From Ruminococcus flavefaciens (lineage in GTDB: Bacteria > Bacillota > Clostridia > Oscillospirales > Ruminococcaceae): 64,000 nt of DNA. Of this stretch, positions 16,308 to 25,514 are shown piece by piece. The DNA is taken from NCBI GenBank assembly GCA_002373775.1, contig DFJW01000083.1, positions 64,603 through 128,602 on the forward strand, in the 5' to 3' direction. The notes under the pieces were generated by a model. The model was not told the origin of the DNA. It made no database searches and worked only from the letters and a program-made list of their open reading frames with translations. Numbering within the stretch: the first letter of the stretch is position 1; the number at the start of each line of letters is the position of its first letter. The position numbers and the translations under genes were made by a program.

Positions 16308-16345
16308 GACCTCCTGCATCTTTGCGGGAGGTCTTCTTGTTTGTT
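16308..16345 (+). terminator. Terminator after the DUF2828 gene
   Basis: GACCTCCTGC (16308-16317) pairs with GCGGGAGGTC (16324-16333), with one G-T wobble, followed by TTCTTGTTTGTT. Confidence 0.85.
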
Positions 16346-16473
16346 CTCCTGATATTCTGCTCACTATAATTGTTTGGGTTTCCGTTCTGCATCCTGCCTC
16401 TACTCATTACTTGATTTTTGTGCATCCCGGGCGACGGAATGCCCTCCACTACATTCTCCTTTCTACTCTCTAC

Positions 16474-16596
16474 TTGCTATTTCCTGAATTATATGCTATA
16501 AGCAGCGTGACGCTGCACCCTTGATCGCGGCTGAGTTTTTTGAGCGGCAGATTTTCTCGCGCGTATGTTGCTATTTCCTGAATTATATGCTATAAT
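16474..16596 (+). repeat. Tandem promoter repeat (94-bp period) with GCAGCGTGACGCTGC palindrome
   Basis: Two near-identical 28-bp blocks (TTGCTA, 17 bp, TATAAG at 16474-16502; TTGCTA, 17 bp, TATAAT at 16568-16596) lie exactly 94 bp apart. Between them, touching the first -10, is the perfect palindrome GCAGCGTGACGCTGC (16502-16516) and ACCCTTGA. The same design, with the same 94-bp period and an identical 24-bp core, occurs in the opposite orientation at 44082-44276 before mscS. Confidence 0.85.
16568..16596 (+). promoter_or_regulatory. Promoter of the 124-residue hypothetical gene
   Basis: -35 TTGCTA (16568-16573), 17-bp spacer, -10 TATAAT (16591-16596), about 34 bp before the ATG at 16630. 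It is the gene-proximal unit of the tandem promoter repeat. Confidence 0.75.
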
Positions 16597-16629
16597 ATGT
16601 TTGCATTCTGATAAATAGGGGCGATGCTC

Positions 16630-17004
16630 ATGGGATTATTCAGTAAAACCGAATACGAAACTCTGCTTATGGATTATAGATTCTTCGAAACTGACGGATT
16701 ACCGTGCATTGAGGCTTACGGCGATGTCTTCGGTCAGATCAGATACTGCAATGCAGGATACGCTATAAAGACTTCTGCGTATTCTATGTGGACAGACGGG
16801 CGCTATGAAAAAATGGCTGAAGATCTCCGGCAATGTCAGGGATATAGGAAGATAGAAGTTATGATAAAGATCAGGAATAGCATTCCTGTGGATTTCAGGA
16901 TCGACCTTGAACGTCTGGCAGATACTATCGGCAATCCGGATATAGTTAATCTGGAACTCGCCGGCTGGGGTTTCAATACAGAACCGGAAAAAACTGATTT
17001 ATAA
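16630..17004 (+). CDS. Hypothetical protein, 124 residues
   Basis: I do not recognise this protein. It is soluble and mixed alpha/beta by composition, with several aromatic pairs (YRFFETDG, YCNAGYAIKTSAYSMW). No signal peptide, membrane helix or catalytic motif is visible. ATG 16630 is favoured over ATG 16624 because the GGGG ribosome site at 16618-16621 is 8 nt away. The gene is expressed from a tandem promoter repeat and followed 20 nt later by a TfoX-like gene, so the two are probably co-transcribed. Confidence 0.75.
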   Translation: MGLFSKTEYETLLMDYRFFETDGLPCIEAYGDVFGQIRYCNAGYAIKTSAYSMWTDGRYEKMAEDLRQCQGYRKIEVMIKIRNSIPVDFRIDLERLADTIGNPDIVNLELAGWGFNTEPEKTDL

Positions 17005-17024
17005 TACATGATAAGGAGAGAATT

Positions 17025-17336
17025 ATGGCTTCAACTAAAGAATACCTCAGCTTTATTCTTGAACAGCTTTCTTTACTGGAGGACATTGCTTATAAGGCTA
17101 TGATGGGCGAGTATATCCTATACTTCCACGGCAGGATCTTCGGCGGTATATACGATGACCGATTCCTCGTCAAGAATGTTAAGTCCGCACGGACACTTAT
17201 GCCGGATGCTGTGCTTGAACTGCCATATGAAGGAGCTAAAAAAATGCTTTTGGTAGATAATGTGGAGGATAAGGAGTTCCTGATGCAGCTTGTTCAGGCA
17301 ATGGAAGATGAACTTCCGCTGCCTAAAAAAAGATGA
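17025..17336 (+). CDS. TfoX N-terminal-domain protein
   Basis: 103 residues. The sequence AYKAMMGEYILYFHGRIFGGIYDDRFLVKNVKSA, followed by YEGAKKMLLVDNVEDKEFL, matches the stand-alone TfoX/Sxy N-terminal domain. In gamma-proteobacteria the full-length protein promotes competence; stand-alone versions in Firmicutes have no known role. RBS AAGGAGA is 6 nt before the ATG. It ends before a bidirectional terminator. Confidence 0.85.
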   Translation: MASTKEYLSFILEQLSLLEDIAYKAMMGEYILYFHGRIFGGIYDDRFLVKNVKSARTLMPDAVLELPYEGAKKMLLVDNVEDKEFLMQLVQAMEDELPLPKKR

Positions 17337-17382
17337 ACGATATGTCATAAAACCCCGGGTTCCTGAATACAAAACAATATTA

Positions 17383-17418
17383 AAGGCTGTATGATCGCTC
17401 ATACAGCCTTCGCTTTTT
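17383..17418. terminator. Bidirectional terminator
   Basis: A 12-bp perfect stem, AAGGCTGTATGA (17383-17394) with TCATACAGCCTT (17399-17410), lies between convergent genes, with a T-rich stretch (CGCTTTTTATTT) just after it. Confidence 0.85.
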
Positions 17419-18406
17419 ATTTTTCCTGTGGAAACTGCATTCCCCATTGTTCACGGCATCTGTCCATGATACGCATTACACTTCTGGTACCGGAATGAGG
17501 TACAAGCATGCTCTCTGTCATCCCTTCTTCAAGACATCTGTGTACTTCATAGATCTCGTACTCGTATCCGTTTACTTCGTTTGGCTGACTGTATCGCTCC
17601 GTTTCATTCAGTTCACGGTCATACAGCACCACGTCACAGGAAGAAAAGAACCAGTCTCCGAAACAGATCATTCCACTGCTTCCTGAGATCACTGCATTGT
17701 TCCTGAGCGGTATCTCAAATCCGGCATCTATAGAGGCAAATCTTCCGTCATTCCACCTTAGTATCAGACTGTCACTCAGGTCTATGCCATCTTTGTTCAT
17801 GTGTGCTGAACTTATGAGTTCTTCGGGCTCGCTGCCCATGATGTCGATCGCCAGTGTCAGGGGATATACCGTCAGGTCAAGGAGTGCGCCTCCTCCGCAT
17901 TCAGGACGGAAAAGTCTGTCTCCGGGTGCGTATTGTACAAGATTGCTGAAATCAGCTTTTATGTACTCAACTTTCCCTATCCTGCCTGAATCTATCCATT
18001 CCTTGGCTTTGAGGTAGGCTGGACGGCATTTCGTCCACATGGCTTCCATGAAAAACGTTCCCCGTTTCTTTGCCTCTTCCAGCAGCTTATCAAGCTGACT
18101 GAGGTTCAGTGTTACTGATTTTTCACAGAGTACATTCCTGCCGTTTTCTATGCAGAGCATTGCGTCTTCATAATGAAACGCCATTGGCGTTGCTATGTAA
18201 ACTACGTCTATGTCACTGTCCTGCGCAAGCTCGCTGTAGCTTCCGTAGAACTTCTTCGCTCCGGTTCGGCTTGCAAATGCTTCCGCTTTTTCATAAGTTC
18301 TCGACGCCACTGCGTACAGTTCGGCATCCGGACAGCCGTTTATAGCATCTGCAAAGGTGGAAGCTATCCTTCCGGTACCTATTATGCCCCACTTATACTT
18401 TTTCAT
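17417..18406 (-). CDS. Gfo/Idh/MocA-family NAD(P)-dependent oxidoreductase
   Basis: 329 residues. The N-terminal Rossmann fold begins KWGIIGTGRIASTFADAI, and VYIATPMAFHYEDAMLCIENGRNVLCEKSVTLN carries the family EKP-like motif (here EKS) that holds the active-site Lys. The C-terminal alpha/beta domain has GGGALLDLTVYPLTLA. Members oxidise or reduce sugars, inositols or dihydrodiols; the closest described type by pattern is the trans-1,2-dihydrobenzenediol/glucose-fructose oxidoreductase-like group. The substrate is unknown. It overlaps the upstream membrane-protein gene by 4 nt (ATGA), so the pair is coupled. Confidence 0.88.
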   Translation of the reverse strand: MKKYKWGIIGTGRIASTFADAINGCPDAELYAVASRTYEKAEAFASRTGAKKFYGSYSELAQDSDIDVVYIATPMAFHYEDAMLCIENGRNVLCEKSVTLNLSQLDKLLEEAKKRGTFFMEAMWTKCRPAYLKAKEWIDSGRIGKVEYIKADFSNLVQYAPGDRLFRPECGGGALLDLTVYPLTLAIDIMGSEPEELISSAHMNKDGIDLSDSLILRWNDGRFASIDAGFEIPLRNNAVISGSSGMICFGDWFFSSCDVVLYDRELNETERYSQPNEVNGYEYEIYEVHRCLEEGMTESMLVPHSGTRSVMRIMDRCREQWGMQFPQEK

Positions 18407-18990
18407 TTTCTGCCCTTCCGATCACTTTTTCTGCGCTCATACTCGCTCTGATTCAGCGGTGAGTAACCGAGTATCAGCTTCGGCTGAGCCGGGTATATAT
18501 ACTTGTTGATAAGTGAATTCATGTCTTTCTCAGACATGTGCATGCGGTAATGATGTCCGTCACGGGTGCAGAAGAATTTGCTCTCGCCCATTGATACGCC
18601 CGTCACCTTGTCAAGAGATTTGTATATCCACAATATCTCGTCATAGAATAATAACCTACGGTCACGCTTCGAATATAATGCTTCCTGACCGCAGAATATC
18701 CCGCCGGAATGAAATTCGACACGCGACGGCGGCTCCTCCGATGTCAGATTGAGGTCGCCCTCATGATTGAGTCGCTCATTTCCTGTCTGCAATCCCCTCC
18801 TGCTTCGGAGAAGATTGAAAAGGATGAATAAAAGTACTGCCTCTATTCCGCAGGCTATATAGAACACTACTGATGAATCACTGATGAGTTCTGGTTTAAC
18901 GATCATCACTATGCCGATTATCATGGCACATGATGTCAGTATGATCCCTATTGTATTCTTGAATAGTAATCTGTCAAGTAGCCGTTTCAT
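18403..18990 (-). CDS. Two-helix membrane protein of unknown function
   Basis: 195 residues from ATG 18990. I chose this start over the upstream ATG at 19029 because GGAGG lies directly before it. Two adjacent membrane helices (about 10-30 and 35-60) precede a cytoplasmic-looking, charged domain of about 130 residues with HSGGIFCGQEALYSKRDRRLLFYDEILWIYKS, suggestive of a PH-like (YcxB-type) fold, though this is only an impression. No catalytic motif is seen. It is translationally coupled to the oxidoreductase downstream. Confidence 0.75.
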   Translation of the reverse strand: MKRLLDRLLFKNTIGIILTSCAMIIGIVMIVKPELISDSSVVFYIACGIEAVLLFILFNLLRSRRGLQTGNERLNHEGDLNLTSEEPPSRVEFHSGGIFCGQEALYSKRDRRLLFYDEILWIYKSLDKVTGVSMGESKFFCTRDGHHYRMHMSEKDMNSLINKYIYPAQPKLILGYSPLNQSEYERRKSDRKGRK

Positions 18991-19173
18991 TTGTCCTCCA
19001 AATAATAATTTTTGTATTAGCAATATCAATTGTTCTGATCTGTAAGTATAATTAGTTAGCCTGATACACCATTACTAAAAGATCGGCAGGATTCATAAGC
19101 TTTACTTCTAAGCTGTAAACAAATACTACTTGACCTTATCGTATCCTGATAACTCCACGTTCCAGAGAAAGGA

Positions 19174-19800
19174 TCACTTTGTTCCGAAAATACGGTCTCC
19201 TGCATCTCCAACACCGGGTACTATATACTTATCTTCATTCAGTCCGCTGTCCATTACTCCTGCGTATATCTCAACGTCCGGATGTGCAGACTTTATTGCT
19301 TCTACTCCTTCGGGAGAACAGATTATGCACATGAATTTTATGTTCTTTACTCCAAGTGATTTCAGCTCTGTTATGGCCGCTACTGCTGAATTTCCTGTTG
19401 CAAGCATGGGATCAACTATTATCGCATCACGCTCATGTATGTCATCAGGCATCTTTGAGTAGTACTTTACAGGCTCCTTGGTCTCAGGATCACGGAAAAG
19501 TCCTATGTGTCCTATCTTGGCAGCAGGAACAAGTGTGGTAACGCCTTCTATCATGCCAAGTCCGGCACGAAGGATAGGGATAAATGCCAGCTTCCTGCCG
19601 GAGATTATCTTCGTTTTTGCTACCGCTAACGGCGTCTCAAGCTCTATCTCCTTCAGCGGAAGATCGCGTGTGGCTTCATAGCATATGAACATTGCTATTT
19701 CAGATACAAGCTCGCGGAATTCCTTTGTTCCTGTGTTCTTATCACGCAGAAGTGATATCTTGTGTTGTACAAGCGGATGATCAATAATATGTAAGCTCAT
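19174..19800 (-). CDS. upp: Uracil phosphoribosyltransferase
   Basis: 208 residues, the typical family size. It converts uracil and PRPP to UMP in pyrimidine salvage. Visible motifs: [25 protein letters not shown] at the N-terminus, [10 protein letters not shown], the PRPP-binding [30 protein letters not shown], and the uracil-binding C-terminus [17 protein letters not shown]. It is the last gene of a compact leftward run (fhs, tsaE, tsaB, rpiB, GNAT, upp), 2 nt after the acetyltransferase. Confidence 0.97.
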   Translation of the reverse strand: MSLHIIDHPLVQHKISLLRDKNTGTKEFRELVSEIAMFICYEATRDLPLKEIELETPLAVAKTKIISGRKLAFIPILRAGLGMIEGVTTLVPAAKIGHIGLFRDPETKEPVKYYSKMPDDIHERDAIIVDPMLATGNSAVAAITELKSLGVKNIKFMCIICSPEGVEAIKSAHPDVEIYAGVMDSGLNEDKYIVPGVGDAGDRIFGTK

Positions 19801-19802
19801 GG

Positions 19803-20366
19803 TTACAGCTTCCTTTCATTGTATTCGTTTTTTTCTATACAGTAGCATACCTCACCTACAGGTATGCTATCTTTTGATTTGAATCTCATTATATTGTCGG
19901 TGACGTGCATGTGGGACTTCTCAAGCACTCTTCCGGACTTCCGGTTCTCTGCACGGTGGTAGGCTTCAAGTCTTTCAAATCCGGTATGACTGAACAGAAA
20001 ACCTATCAGTCCCTCCAGTGCCTCACCTGCATATCCTCTGCCCCAGAATTCCCTGCCGATACAGTATTCTATCTCTGCTGTCTTCTGTTCGCTCCAGACT
20101 TTGCACAGGGCGATCTGTCCTATATTTCTGCCGCTAAGTTTTTCTGTCATCGCCCAGCGGTAATATGACGGATCATCGTATGCAGAAATGTATCCTTTTA
20201 TAAGTTTACTCACCTGCGATATATCAGCATATACGGGTTCGCCGTACTCCAGCTGGACATCAGGATCAGATGCCCAGTTGCTGAAAGCATCATCTGTATC
20301 GCCTTCACAGAACCTGCGGCATATCAGCCGCTCTGTCTCAAACGCGAGAGTTCCTGTATGCTTCAT
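19803..20366 (-). CDS. GNAT-family N-acetyltransferase (RimJ/RimL type)
   Basis: 187 residues. It begins [32 protein letters not shown], the usual opening of the RimJ/RimL acetyltransferase group, and carries the acetyl-CoA loop region [27 protein letters not shown] and [18 protein letters not shown]. It probably acetylates an amino group of a protein or small molecule; the target is not evident. It overlaps rpiB by 4 nt, so it is co-translated with it. Confidence 0.9.
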   Translation of the reverse strand: MKHTGTLAFETERLICRRFCEGDTDDAFSNWASDPDVQLEYGEPVYADISQVSKLIKGYISAYDDPSYYRWAMTEKLSGRNIGQIALCKVWSEQKTAEIEYCIGREFWGRGYAGEALEGLIGFLFSHTGFERLEAYHRAENRKSGRVLEKSHMHVTDNIMRFKSKDSIPVGEVCYCIEKNEYNERKL

Positions 20367-20797
20367 TTGTTTTCAAGATCTGCTATGAGGTCGATACGTC
20401 TCTGATGTCTGCCGCCTTCAAATCCGGTCGTCACAAAGATCTCTGCAAGCTCTGCCGCGAGTCCGCATCCCAGCGTTCTTGCTCCCAAGCACATAACATT
20501 TGCGTCGTTATGAAGCCTTGTGAATCTTGTGGAAAAAGAATCCGTGCAAAGTGCTGCCCTTATTCCTTTGATCTTATTTGCCGCCATAGACATTCCTATG
20601 CCTGTACCGCAGATAAGTATTCCCTTATCACATGCTCCGGAAAGAACTTCATTGCATACGCTCTCGGCAATCACGGGATAGTCACAGGGCTCTCCGTCTG
20701 TACCGAGATCCTTCAGTTCAAATCCCTTTTCAGACAATGCCTGCATTAATGCCTTTTTCATTTCAACACCTGCATGATCGCATCCAATAGCTATCAT
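20363..20797 (-). CDS. rpiB: Ribose-5-phosphate isomerase B
   Basis: 144 residues. It interconverts ribose 5-phosphate and ribulose 5-phosphate. The sequence opens MIAIGCDHAGVEMKKALMQ, with the conserved Asp-His pair, and has the active-site Cys in NVMCLGARTLG plus GILICGTGIGMSMAANKIKGIRAALC. The C-terminal EGGRHQRRIDLI is also typical. It sits between tsaB and a GNAT gene, and with upp downstream makes a ribose-phosphate/uracil-salvage pairing often seen in Firmicutes. Confidence 0.96.
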   Translation of the reverse strand: MIAIGCDHAGVEMKKALMQALSEKGFELKDLGTDGEPCDYPVIAESVCNEVLSGACDKGILICGTGIGMSMAANKIKGIRAALCTDSFSTRFTRLHNDANVMCLGARTLGCGLAAELAEIFVTTGFEGGRHQRRIDLIADLENK

Positions 20798-20829
20798 TTA
20801 TTTCGCTCCAATCATAATAATTACTATGT

Positions 20830-21531
20830 TCAGGTCTTGTTTTTGTTCTCAAGATCCTTTTCAGCCTTGACTTTCTGTAAATATGAGACCTCCAGCTCGT
20901 CCGGTGATATCATATTTACTGAAGCACCTGCAAGACACACTCCTACAGCATTCTGAAGCCTGCTCTGAGGCGGTGCTATATTGAACATCGGTGAGCTATA
21001 GTCACTGAAAAATCCGGCTGCATCATCGCCGCAAAGCATTACCTTGCTTCCGCCGAATGCAAGTTCCTCTGCAAGTTCATCCCGGGATACTATGCGTTCA
21101 TCACATATCTGACTTACACTGTATCCGTCGCTTTCATAAATGCAATTGTATACCAGCTCGCCGCGTGCCTTCATGACTGCGCATATCTTCCCTGTATACT
21201 GAAGATTGCTGCATGCCAGAGAAAGCATCGTTGATACTCCGCAGCATTTTATATCAAGTCCGAAGCTCAGTGCCTTCACTGCTGCTACTCCTATCCTGAG
21301 TCCGGTATAAGAGCCGGGACCATTCGCTACTGCTATGCCGCCGATATCGGTCAGCTCGCATCCGGTCTTTGCAAAAAGCTCCTTTACCATCGGCATGATG
21401 ACCTGTGAATGAGTCTTCTGCGTGTACAGTGAACTCTGTGCAAGAAATACTTCGTTCTTCGTGTCAAACAGCGCTGCGGATGCTGTCTTGCCTGACGTAT
21501 CAATCCCAAGCAGAAGCAAATCTTTCACCAT
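20830..21531 (-). CDS. tsaB: tRNA threonylcarbamoyladenosine biosynthesis protein TsaB
   Basis: 233 residues. TsaB is an ASKHA-fold partner that binds TsaD and TsaE to place t6A at position 37 of ANN-decoding tRNAs. Visible: LLLGIDTSGKTASAALFD, HSQVIMPMVKELF, and IAVANGPGSYTGLRIGVAAVKALSFG, the family signature. The 5' end overlaps tsaE by 32 nt. The RBS GAGG is unusually close to the ATG; the GTG codon one position downstream could be used instead. Confidence 0.95.
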   Translation of the reverse strand: MVKDLLLLGIDTSGKTASAALFDTKNEVFLAQSSLYTQKTHSQVIMPMVKELFAKTGCELTDIGGIAVANGPGSYTGLRIGVAAVKALSFGLDIKCCGVSTMLSLACSNLQYTGKICAVMKARGELVYNCIYESDGYSVSQICDERIVSRDELAEELAFGGSKVMLCGDDAAGFFSDYSSPMFNIAPPQSRLQNAVGVCLAGASVNMISPDELEVSYLQKVKAEKDLENKNKT

Positions 21532-21943
21532 CCTCTATTATTATCTCGCGTTCATTTTCGTCAATGCGGTTTATCGTCACATATATCGTTCCGCGAGGCA
21601 GGAACTCTTCTATATTCTCTGACCACTCAACTGCTGCTACGTTGCTCTCAAAAGGGTAATCATAGAATCCGGTGGATTCAAGGTCATCGCCGTTTTCAAT
21701 CCTGTACATGTCAAAGTGATAAAGGTTGATGTGCTCTCCCCTGTATTCGTTCACAAGAGCAAATGTGGGGGAAGTCACATTATCACCTAAACCGAGTCCT
21801 ATCGCCACTCCGCGGGTGAATGTGGTCTTGCCTGCGCCGAGTCCGCCTTTATATGCTATCATATCTCCTGCTTTCAGCAGCTTTCCGAGTTTTTCTGCTG
21901 CTGCTATGGTCTCTTCAGGAGAATGAGTTACTATCCTTATCAT
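21500..21943 (-). CDS. tsaE: tRNA threonylcarbamoyladenosine biosynthesis ATPase TsaE
   Basis: 147 residues. A small P-loop ATPase needed for t6A formation with TsaB and TsaD. Walker A is GGLGAGKTTFTRGVA; SPTFALVNEYRG and YHFDMYRIENGDDLESTGFYDY are the conserved switch and metal-binding segments; the conserved VAAVEWSENIEEFLP follows. It begins 1 nt after the fhs stop and overlaps tsaB. Confidence 0.96.
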   Translation of the reverse strand: MIRIVTHSPEETIAAAEKLGKLLKAGDMIAYKGGLGAGKTTFTRGVAIGLGLGDNVTSPTFALVNEYRGEHINLYHFDMYRIENGDDLESTGFYDYPFESNVAAVEWSENIEEFLPRGTIYVTINRIDENEREIIIEDGERFASAWD

Positions 21944-21944
21944 A

Positions 21945-23624
21945 TCAGAAAAGTCCTGTTATGTTGCCGTTGTTGTCGCAGTCGATGTCAAGTGCCGCCG
22001 GCTTCTTCGGTAGTCCGGGCATTGTGAGGATATCTCCGGTATAGATAACGACAAATCCTGCTCCGGATGAAAGCCGCGCGTCTCTTACTGTGATGCGGAA
22101 GTTCTTTGGCTTGCCAAGCAGTGTGGGATCATCTGAGAGAGAATACTGTGTCTTTGCTATACATACCGCAAGATCACGGAATCCTATGCTCTCTATCTCC
22201 TTTATCGCCTTCTCAGCCTGCGGTGTATAGACTACTCCGTCTGCTCGATATATCTCAGTGGCTATCTTTTCTACCTTTTCCTTGATAGAAAGCTCTGTGC
22301 TGTACAGCGGTTTGAAGTCGGAGCCGTTCTCGGAACAGTACTGGATCGTCTCACATACCTTCTGCGCAAGGTCTATTCCGCCTTCGCCTCCCTTGGCGAA
22401 TACTTCACACATGGATACGTCTACGCCCATTTCAGCACAGAAATCTTTCACGAACTTTATCTCGGCTTCAGTGTCACTTGCAAAGCGGTTTATAGCTACT
22501 ACTACCGGTACATGATACTTGTACATGTTCTCAATATGAGTCTGGAGATTTACGATACCCTTTTCAAGTGCCCACATGTTCTCCTTTGCAAGGTCGTTCT
22601 TGAGAACTCCGCCGTTGTACTTGAGAGCCTTGATAGTTGCTACGAGCACTACGCATGCAGGCTTGAGCTTGCCGTAACGGCATTTGATATCAAAGAACTT
22701 CTCTGCTCCCAGATCAGAACCGAATCCTGCCTCTGTTATGCAGTAGTCACCAAGTTTAAGTGCAAGCTTTGTCGCACGGATCGAGTTGCATCCGTGTGCA
22801 ATATTTGCAAAAGGTCCGCCGTGTATGAATGCAGGATTATTCTCAAGTGTCTGTACAAGATTCGGCTTGAGTGCATCTTTGAGCAGTGCTGTCATTGCAC
22901 CGCATGCACCGAGCTGCTTTGCAAATATGGGTTCGCCTGAATAGTTGTACGCAACAAGTATATTGCCTATGCGCTCCTTCAGATCTGTTATATCTGTAGC
23001 AAGACAGAGGATAGCCATTATCTCGGACGCAACTGTAATGTTGAAACCGTCTTCACGCGGTACGCCGTTTGCCTTTCCGCCCATGCCTACTACGATATTT
23101 CTGAGCGCACGGTCATTCATATCAAGACAGCGCTTGAACATTATCCTTCTCGGATCAATGCCGAGTTCATTTCCCTGCTGAAGATGATTGTCTATCATTG
23201 CACAGAGAAGATTGTTTGCTGCTGTGATCGCGTGCATGTCGCCTGTAAAGTGAAGATTGATATCTTCCATGGGTACTACCTGCGCGTATCCGCCTCCGGC
23301 TGCTCCGCCCTTCATGCCGAAGACCGGTCCGAGAGACGGCTCTCTTAATGCCAGTACAGCATTCTTTCCGATACGTCCCATCGCTTCTGCCAGACCAACA
23401 CTGACTGTGGTCTTTCCTTCTCCAGCAGGTGTGGGATTGATCGCTGTTACAAGTATGAGCTTTCCGTCATCCTTAAACGCAAGCTTTGAGTACAGATTTT
23501 CTGAAAGCTTTGCTTTATAATGGCCATACGGCTCCAGGTCATTTTCATCTATTCCGAGCCCCGCAGCGATCTCGCTGATCTTTTTCATTTTCGCATTCTG
23601 AGCGATCTCAATATCCGATAACAT
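21945..23624 (-). CDS. fhs: Formate-tetrahydrofolate ligase
   Basis: 559 residues. It makes 10-formyl-THF from formate, THF and ATP, feeding purine and one-carbon metabolism. Conserved parts: [26 protein letters not shown], the ATP loop [70 protein letters not shown], and [12 protein letters not shown]. Start at ATG 23624, preceded by GGAGG; the longer reading to 23708 runs through the promoter. It heads the tsaE/tsaB/rpiB/upp run. Confidence 0.97.
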   Translation of the reverse strand: MLSDIEIAQNAKMKKISEIAAGLGIDENDLEPYGHYKAKLSENLYSKLAFKDDGKLILVTAINPTPAGEGKTTVSVGLAEAMGRIGKNAVLALREPSLGPVFGMKGGAAGGGYAQVVPMEDINLHFTGDMHAITAANNLLCAMIDNHLQQGNELGIDPRRIMFKRCLDMNDRALRNIVVGMGGKANGVPREDGFNITVASEIMAILCLATDITDLKERIGNILVAYNYSGEPIFAKQLGACGAMTALLKDALKPNLVQTLENNPAFIHGGPFANIAHGCNSIRATKLALKLGDYCITEAGFGSDLGAEKFFDIKCRYGKLKPACVVLVATIKALKYNGGVLKNDLAKENMWALEKGIVNLQTHIENMYKYHVPVVVAINRFASDTEAEIKFVKDFCAEMGVDVSMCEVFAKGGEGGIDLAQKVCETIQYCSENGSDFKPLYSTELSIKEKVEKIATEIYRADGVVYTPQAEKAIKEIESIGFRDLAVCIAKTQYSLSDDPTLLGKPKNFRITVRDARLSSGAGFVVIYTGDILTMPGLPKKPAALDIDCDNNGNITGLF

Positions 23625-23657
23625 CAGACTACCTCCGGATTCAATAATATTTATTCT

Positions 23658-23686
23658 ATTATAACACATCTGCTTCCGGATTGCAA
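23658..23686 (-). promoter_or_regulatory. Promoter of the fhs run
   Basis: On the minus strand, -35 TTGCAA (23681-23686), 17-bp spacer, -10 TATAAT (23658-23663), about 34 bp before the fhs ATG. Confidence 0.75.
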
Positions 23687-23750
23687 GTTTTTTGAAGTCG
23701 ATATCCAAGGAATTGAAAGAATTTTTTTCACAGAATTTTCACAAAAACTA

Positions 23751-23779
23751 TTGACAAGTATTTTCCTATGTAGTATAAT
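23751..23779 (+). promoter_or_regulatory. Consensus sigma-A promoter of the symporter gene
   Basis: -35 TTGACA (23751-23756), 17-bp spacer, -10 TATAAT (23774-23779): a perfect consensus promoter. Confidence 0.9.
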
Positions 23780-23804
23780 TATTAACATACACTTTAATAA
23801 TTTA

Positions 23805-23833
23805 AAGCTTTACAGATTTAGTGCTGTAAGCTT
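23805..23833 (+). other. Leader hairpin before the symporter RBS
   Basis: AAGCTTTACAG (23805-23815) pairs with CTGTAAGCTT (23824-23833) with one bulged T, ending 2-3 nt before the AAAGGAG ribosome site. It could protect or block initiation. Confidence 0.5.
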
Positions 23834-23851
23834 GCAAAGGAGATTATTCTT

Positions 23852-25450
23852 ATGGGAGCAAAAGCTGCAACTTTTGTCATACTCATCATCTATGTGCTTA
23901 TTATGGTGAGTATCGGCATCTACACATCTAAGCGCACGAAATCTACGGAAGATTTCATGCTCGGAGGAAGAAGCGTCGGATCATGGCTGACCGCTTTCTC
24001 TTATGGTACTACATACTTCTCTGCCGTCGTTTTCATCGGCTATGCCGGTCAGTTCGGCTGGATGTATGGTGTTTCCGCTACATGGGTAGGTATCGGTAAT
24101 GCTGTTATCGGAAGCCTTATACCATTTTTCCTCATCGGACGCAGAACAAGAATGATGTCAAATCACCTTGGCGCTAAAACTATGCCGGACTTCTTTGAGA
24201 AGAGATTTGGTTCATCTGCACTTAAAACTGCATCTGCTGCTATAGTTTTCATTTTCCTTATCCCTTATACAGCGTCAGTTTATAACGGCCTCTCAAGGCT
24301 CTTCGGCATGGTATTCGATCTCGGTGAAAACGGTCCGACTATTATTATAGTACTTATGGCTGTTCTTTCTGCTGCTTATGTTACTCTCGGCGGCTATAAG
24401 GCTACTGCCCTCAATGACTTCTTCCAGGGCATCATCATGCTGATAGGTATAGCTACTGTCGTTGCTCTTACTGTTCAGAAAAAGGACGGTTTCTCTGCTG
24501 CTGTCGATGCTCTTAATGCTATACCTGATTCTTCCGGAAATACAAATACACTCGGTTCGCTCTTCGGTCCTGATCCTATAAACCTTCTCGGCGTTGTTAT
24601 CCTCACTTCTCTCGGTACATGGGGACTCCCGCAGATGGTCCAGAAGTTCTATGCTATCAAGAGTGAAGACGCTATAAAGAAGGGCGCTGTGATATCCACT
24701 TTCTTCGCTATCGTAGTTGCCGGCGGCTCATACTTCATGGGCGGTTTTGTAAGACTGTACTGCACTGTTAATGAAAATGACGAAAGCGGAAAGGCTTTTA
24801 TCGAATCCGCTAACGGCAAGCCCGTTTTCGATAAAATGGTACCTGCACTCCTTGACAGCGCTATGCCTAATATCCTCATCGGACTCATAGTCGTTCTCGT
24901 TCTTTCTGCTTCACTCTCAACTCTTTCTTCACTCGTTCTTACATCAAGCTCAACTCTCACTAACGATCTTATCAAGCCTCATGTAAAGAATTTTGATGAC
25001 AAGAAACAGATGACTACAATGCGCGTTTTCATCGCTATATTCCTTATCATTTCTGTAATTATAGCATGCAACAAAAATGCTTCGATATCAACACTTATGT
25101 CCTACTCTTGGGGAGCTCTTTCCGGTGCTTTCCTCGGACCTTTCCTCTTCGGTCTCTTCATGAAGAAAGCTTCTAAGGCTGCTTGCTGGACAAGCTTCAT
25201 CACCGGTATCGGTATCAGTGTTACTCATATGTTCCTCTTCAGCCTTAACATCAGCGCTTTTGACAGTCTTAAAAAGTCTGTTGCTGATCTCGGCTGGAAG
25301 CTGAATATCCTCTCTCCCATTAATGCCGGCGCATTCGCTATGCTGGTGTCCCTCATTATCGTCCCTGTCGTAAGCTCGTTTACCAAGGCTCCCGACAAAG
25401 CTGTTGTCGATAACGCTTTCAGTGCGCTGAACACCGCTAAGGAATCCTGA
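23852..25450 (+). CDS. Sodium:solute symporter (SSS family)
   Basis: 532 residues, with about 13 membrane helices. It starts directly with a helix; the segment SKRTKSTEDFMLGGRSVGSWLTAFSYGTTYFSAVVFIGYAGQFGWMYG is the SSS signature, and LGTWGLPQMVQKFYAIKS plus SASLSTLSSLVLTSSSTLTNDL contain the usual sodium-site Ser/Thr residues. PutP and PanF are members; proline or another organic solute is plausible, but the substrate cannot be decided. It stands alone with its own consensus promoter and terminator. Confidence 0.93.
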   Translation: MGAKAATFVILIIYVLIMVSIGIYTSKRTKSTEDFMLGGRSVGSWLTAFSYGTTYFSAVVFIGYAGQFGWMYGVSATWVGIGNAVIGSLIPFFLIGRRTRMMSNHLGAKTMPDFFEKRFGSSALKTASAAIVFIFLIPYTASVYNGLSRLFGMVFDLGENGPTIIIVLMAVLSAAYVTLGGYKATALNDFFQGIIMLIGIATVVALTVQKKDGFSAAVDALNAIPDSSGNTNTLGSLFGPDPINLLGVVILTSLGTWGLPQMVQKFYAIKSEDAIKKGAVISTFFAIVVAGGSYFMGGFVRLYCTVNENDESGKAFIESANGKPVFDKMVPALLDSAMPNILIGLIVVLVLSASLSTLSSLVLTSSSTLTNDLIKPHVKNFDDKKQMTTMRVFIAIFLIISVIIACNKNASISTLMSYSWGALSGAFLGPFLFGLFMKKASKAACWTSFITGIGISVTHMFLFSLNISAFDSLKKSVADLGWKLNILSPINAGAFAMLVSLIIVPVVSSFTKAPDKAVVDNAFSALNTAKES

Positions 25451-25472
25451 AATACAGACGATAGTACAGAAA

Positions 25473-25507
25473 AAGCCTCCGGATGATCTCCGGAGGCTTC
25501 TTTTATT
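25473..25507. terminator. Terminator after the symporter gene
   Basis: An 11-bp perfect stem, AAGCCTCCGGA (25473-25483) with TCCGGAGGCTT (25489-25499), followed by CTTTTATT. It also lies just past the end of the convergent asnB gene. Confidence 0.88.
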
Positions 25508-25514
25508 GCTTCGA

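Larger units (their letters stand above)
16346..16629 (+). other. Non-coding stretch between DUF2828 and the 124-residue gene
   Basis: About 280 bases. The left part (16346-16470) is pyrimidine-rich and shows nothing I can assign. The right part holds the 94-bp-period promoter repeat described separately. Confidence 0.6.

Noticed and set aside
22512..22940. 142-residue Cys-rich plus-strand ORF
   Set aside because: Antisense shadow of fhs; Cys codons are the complement of GCA/GCC-type codons.
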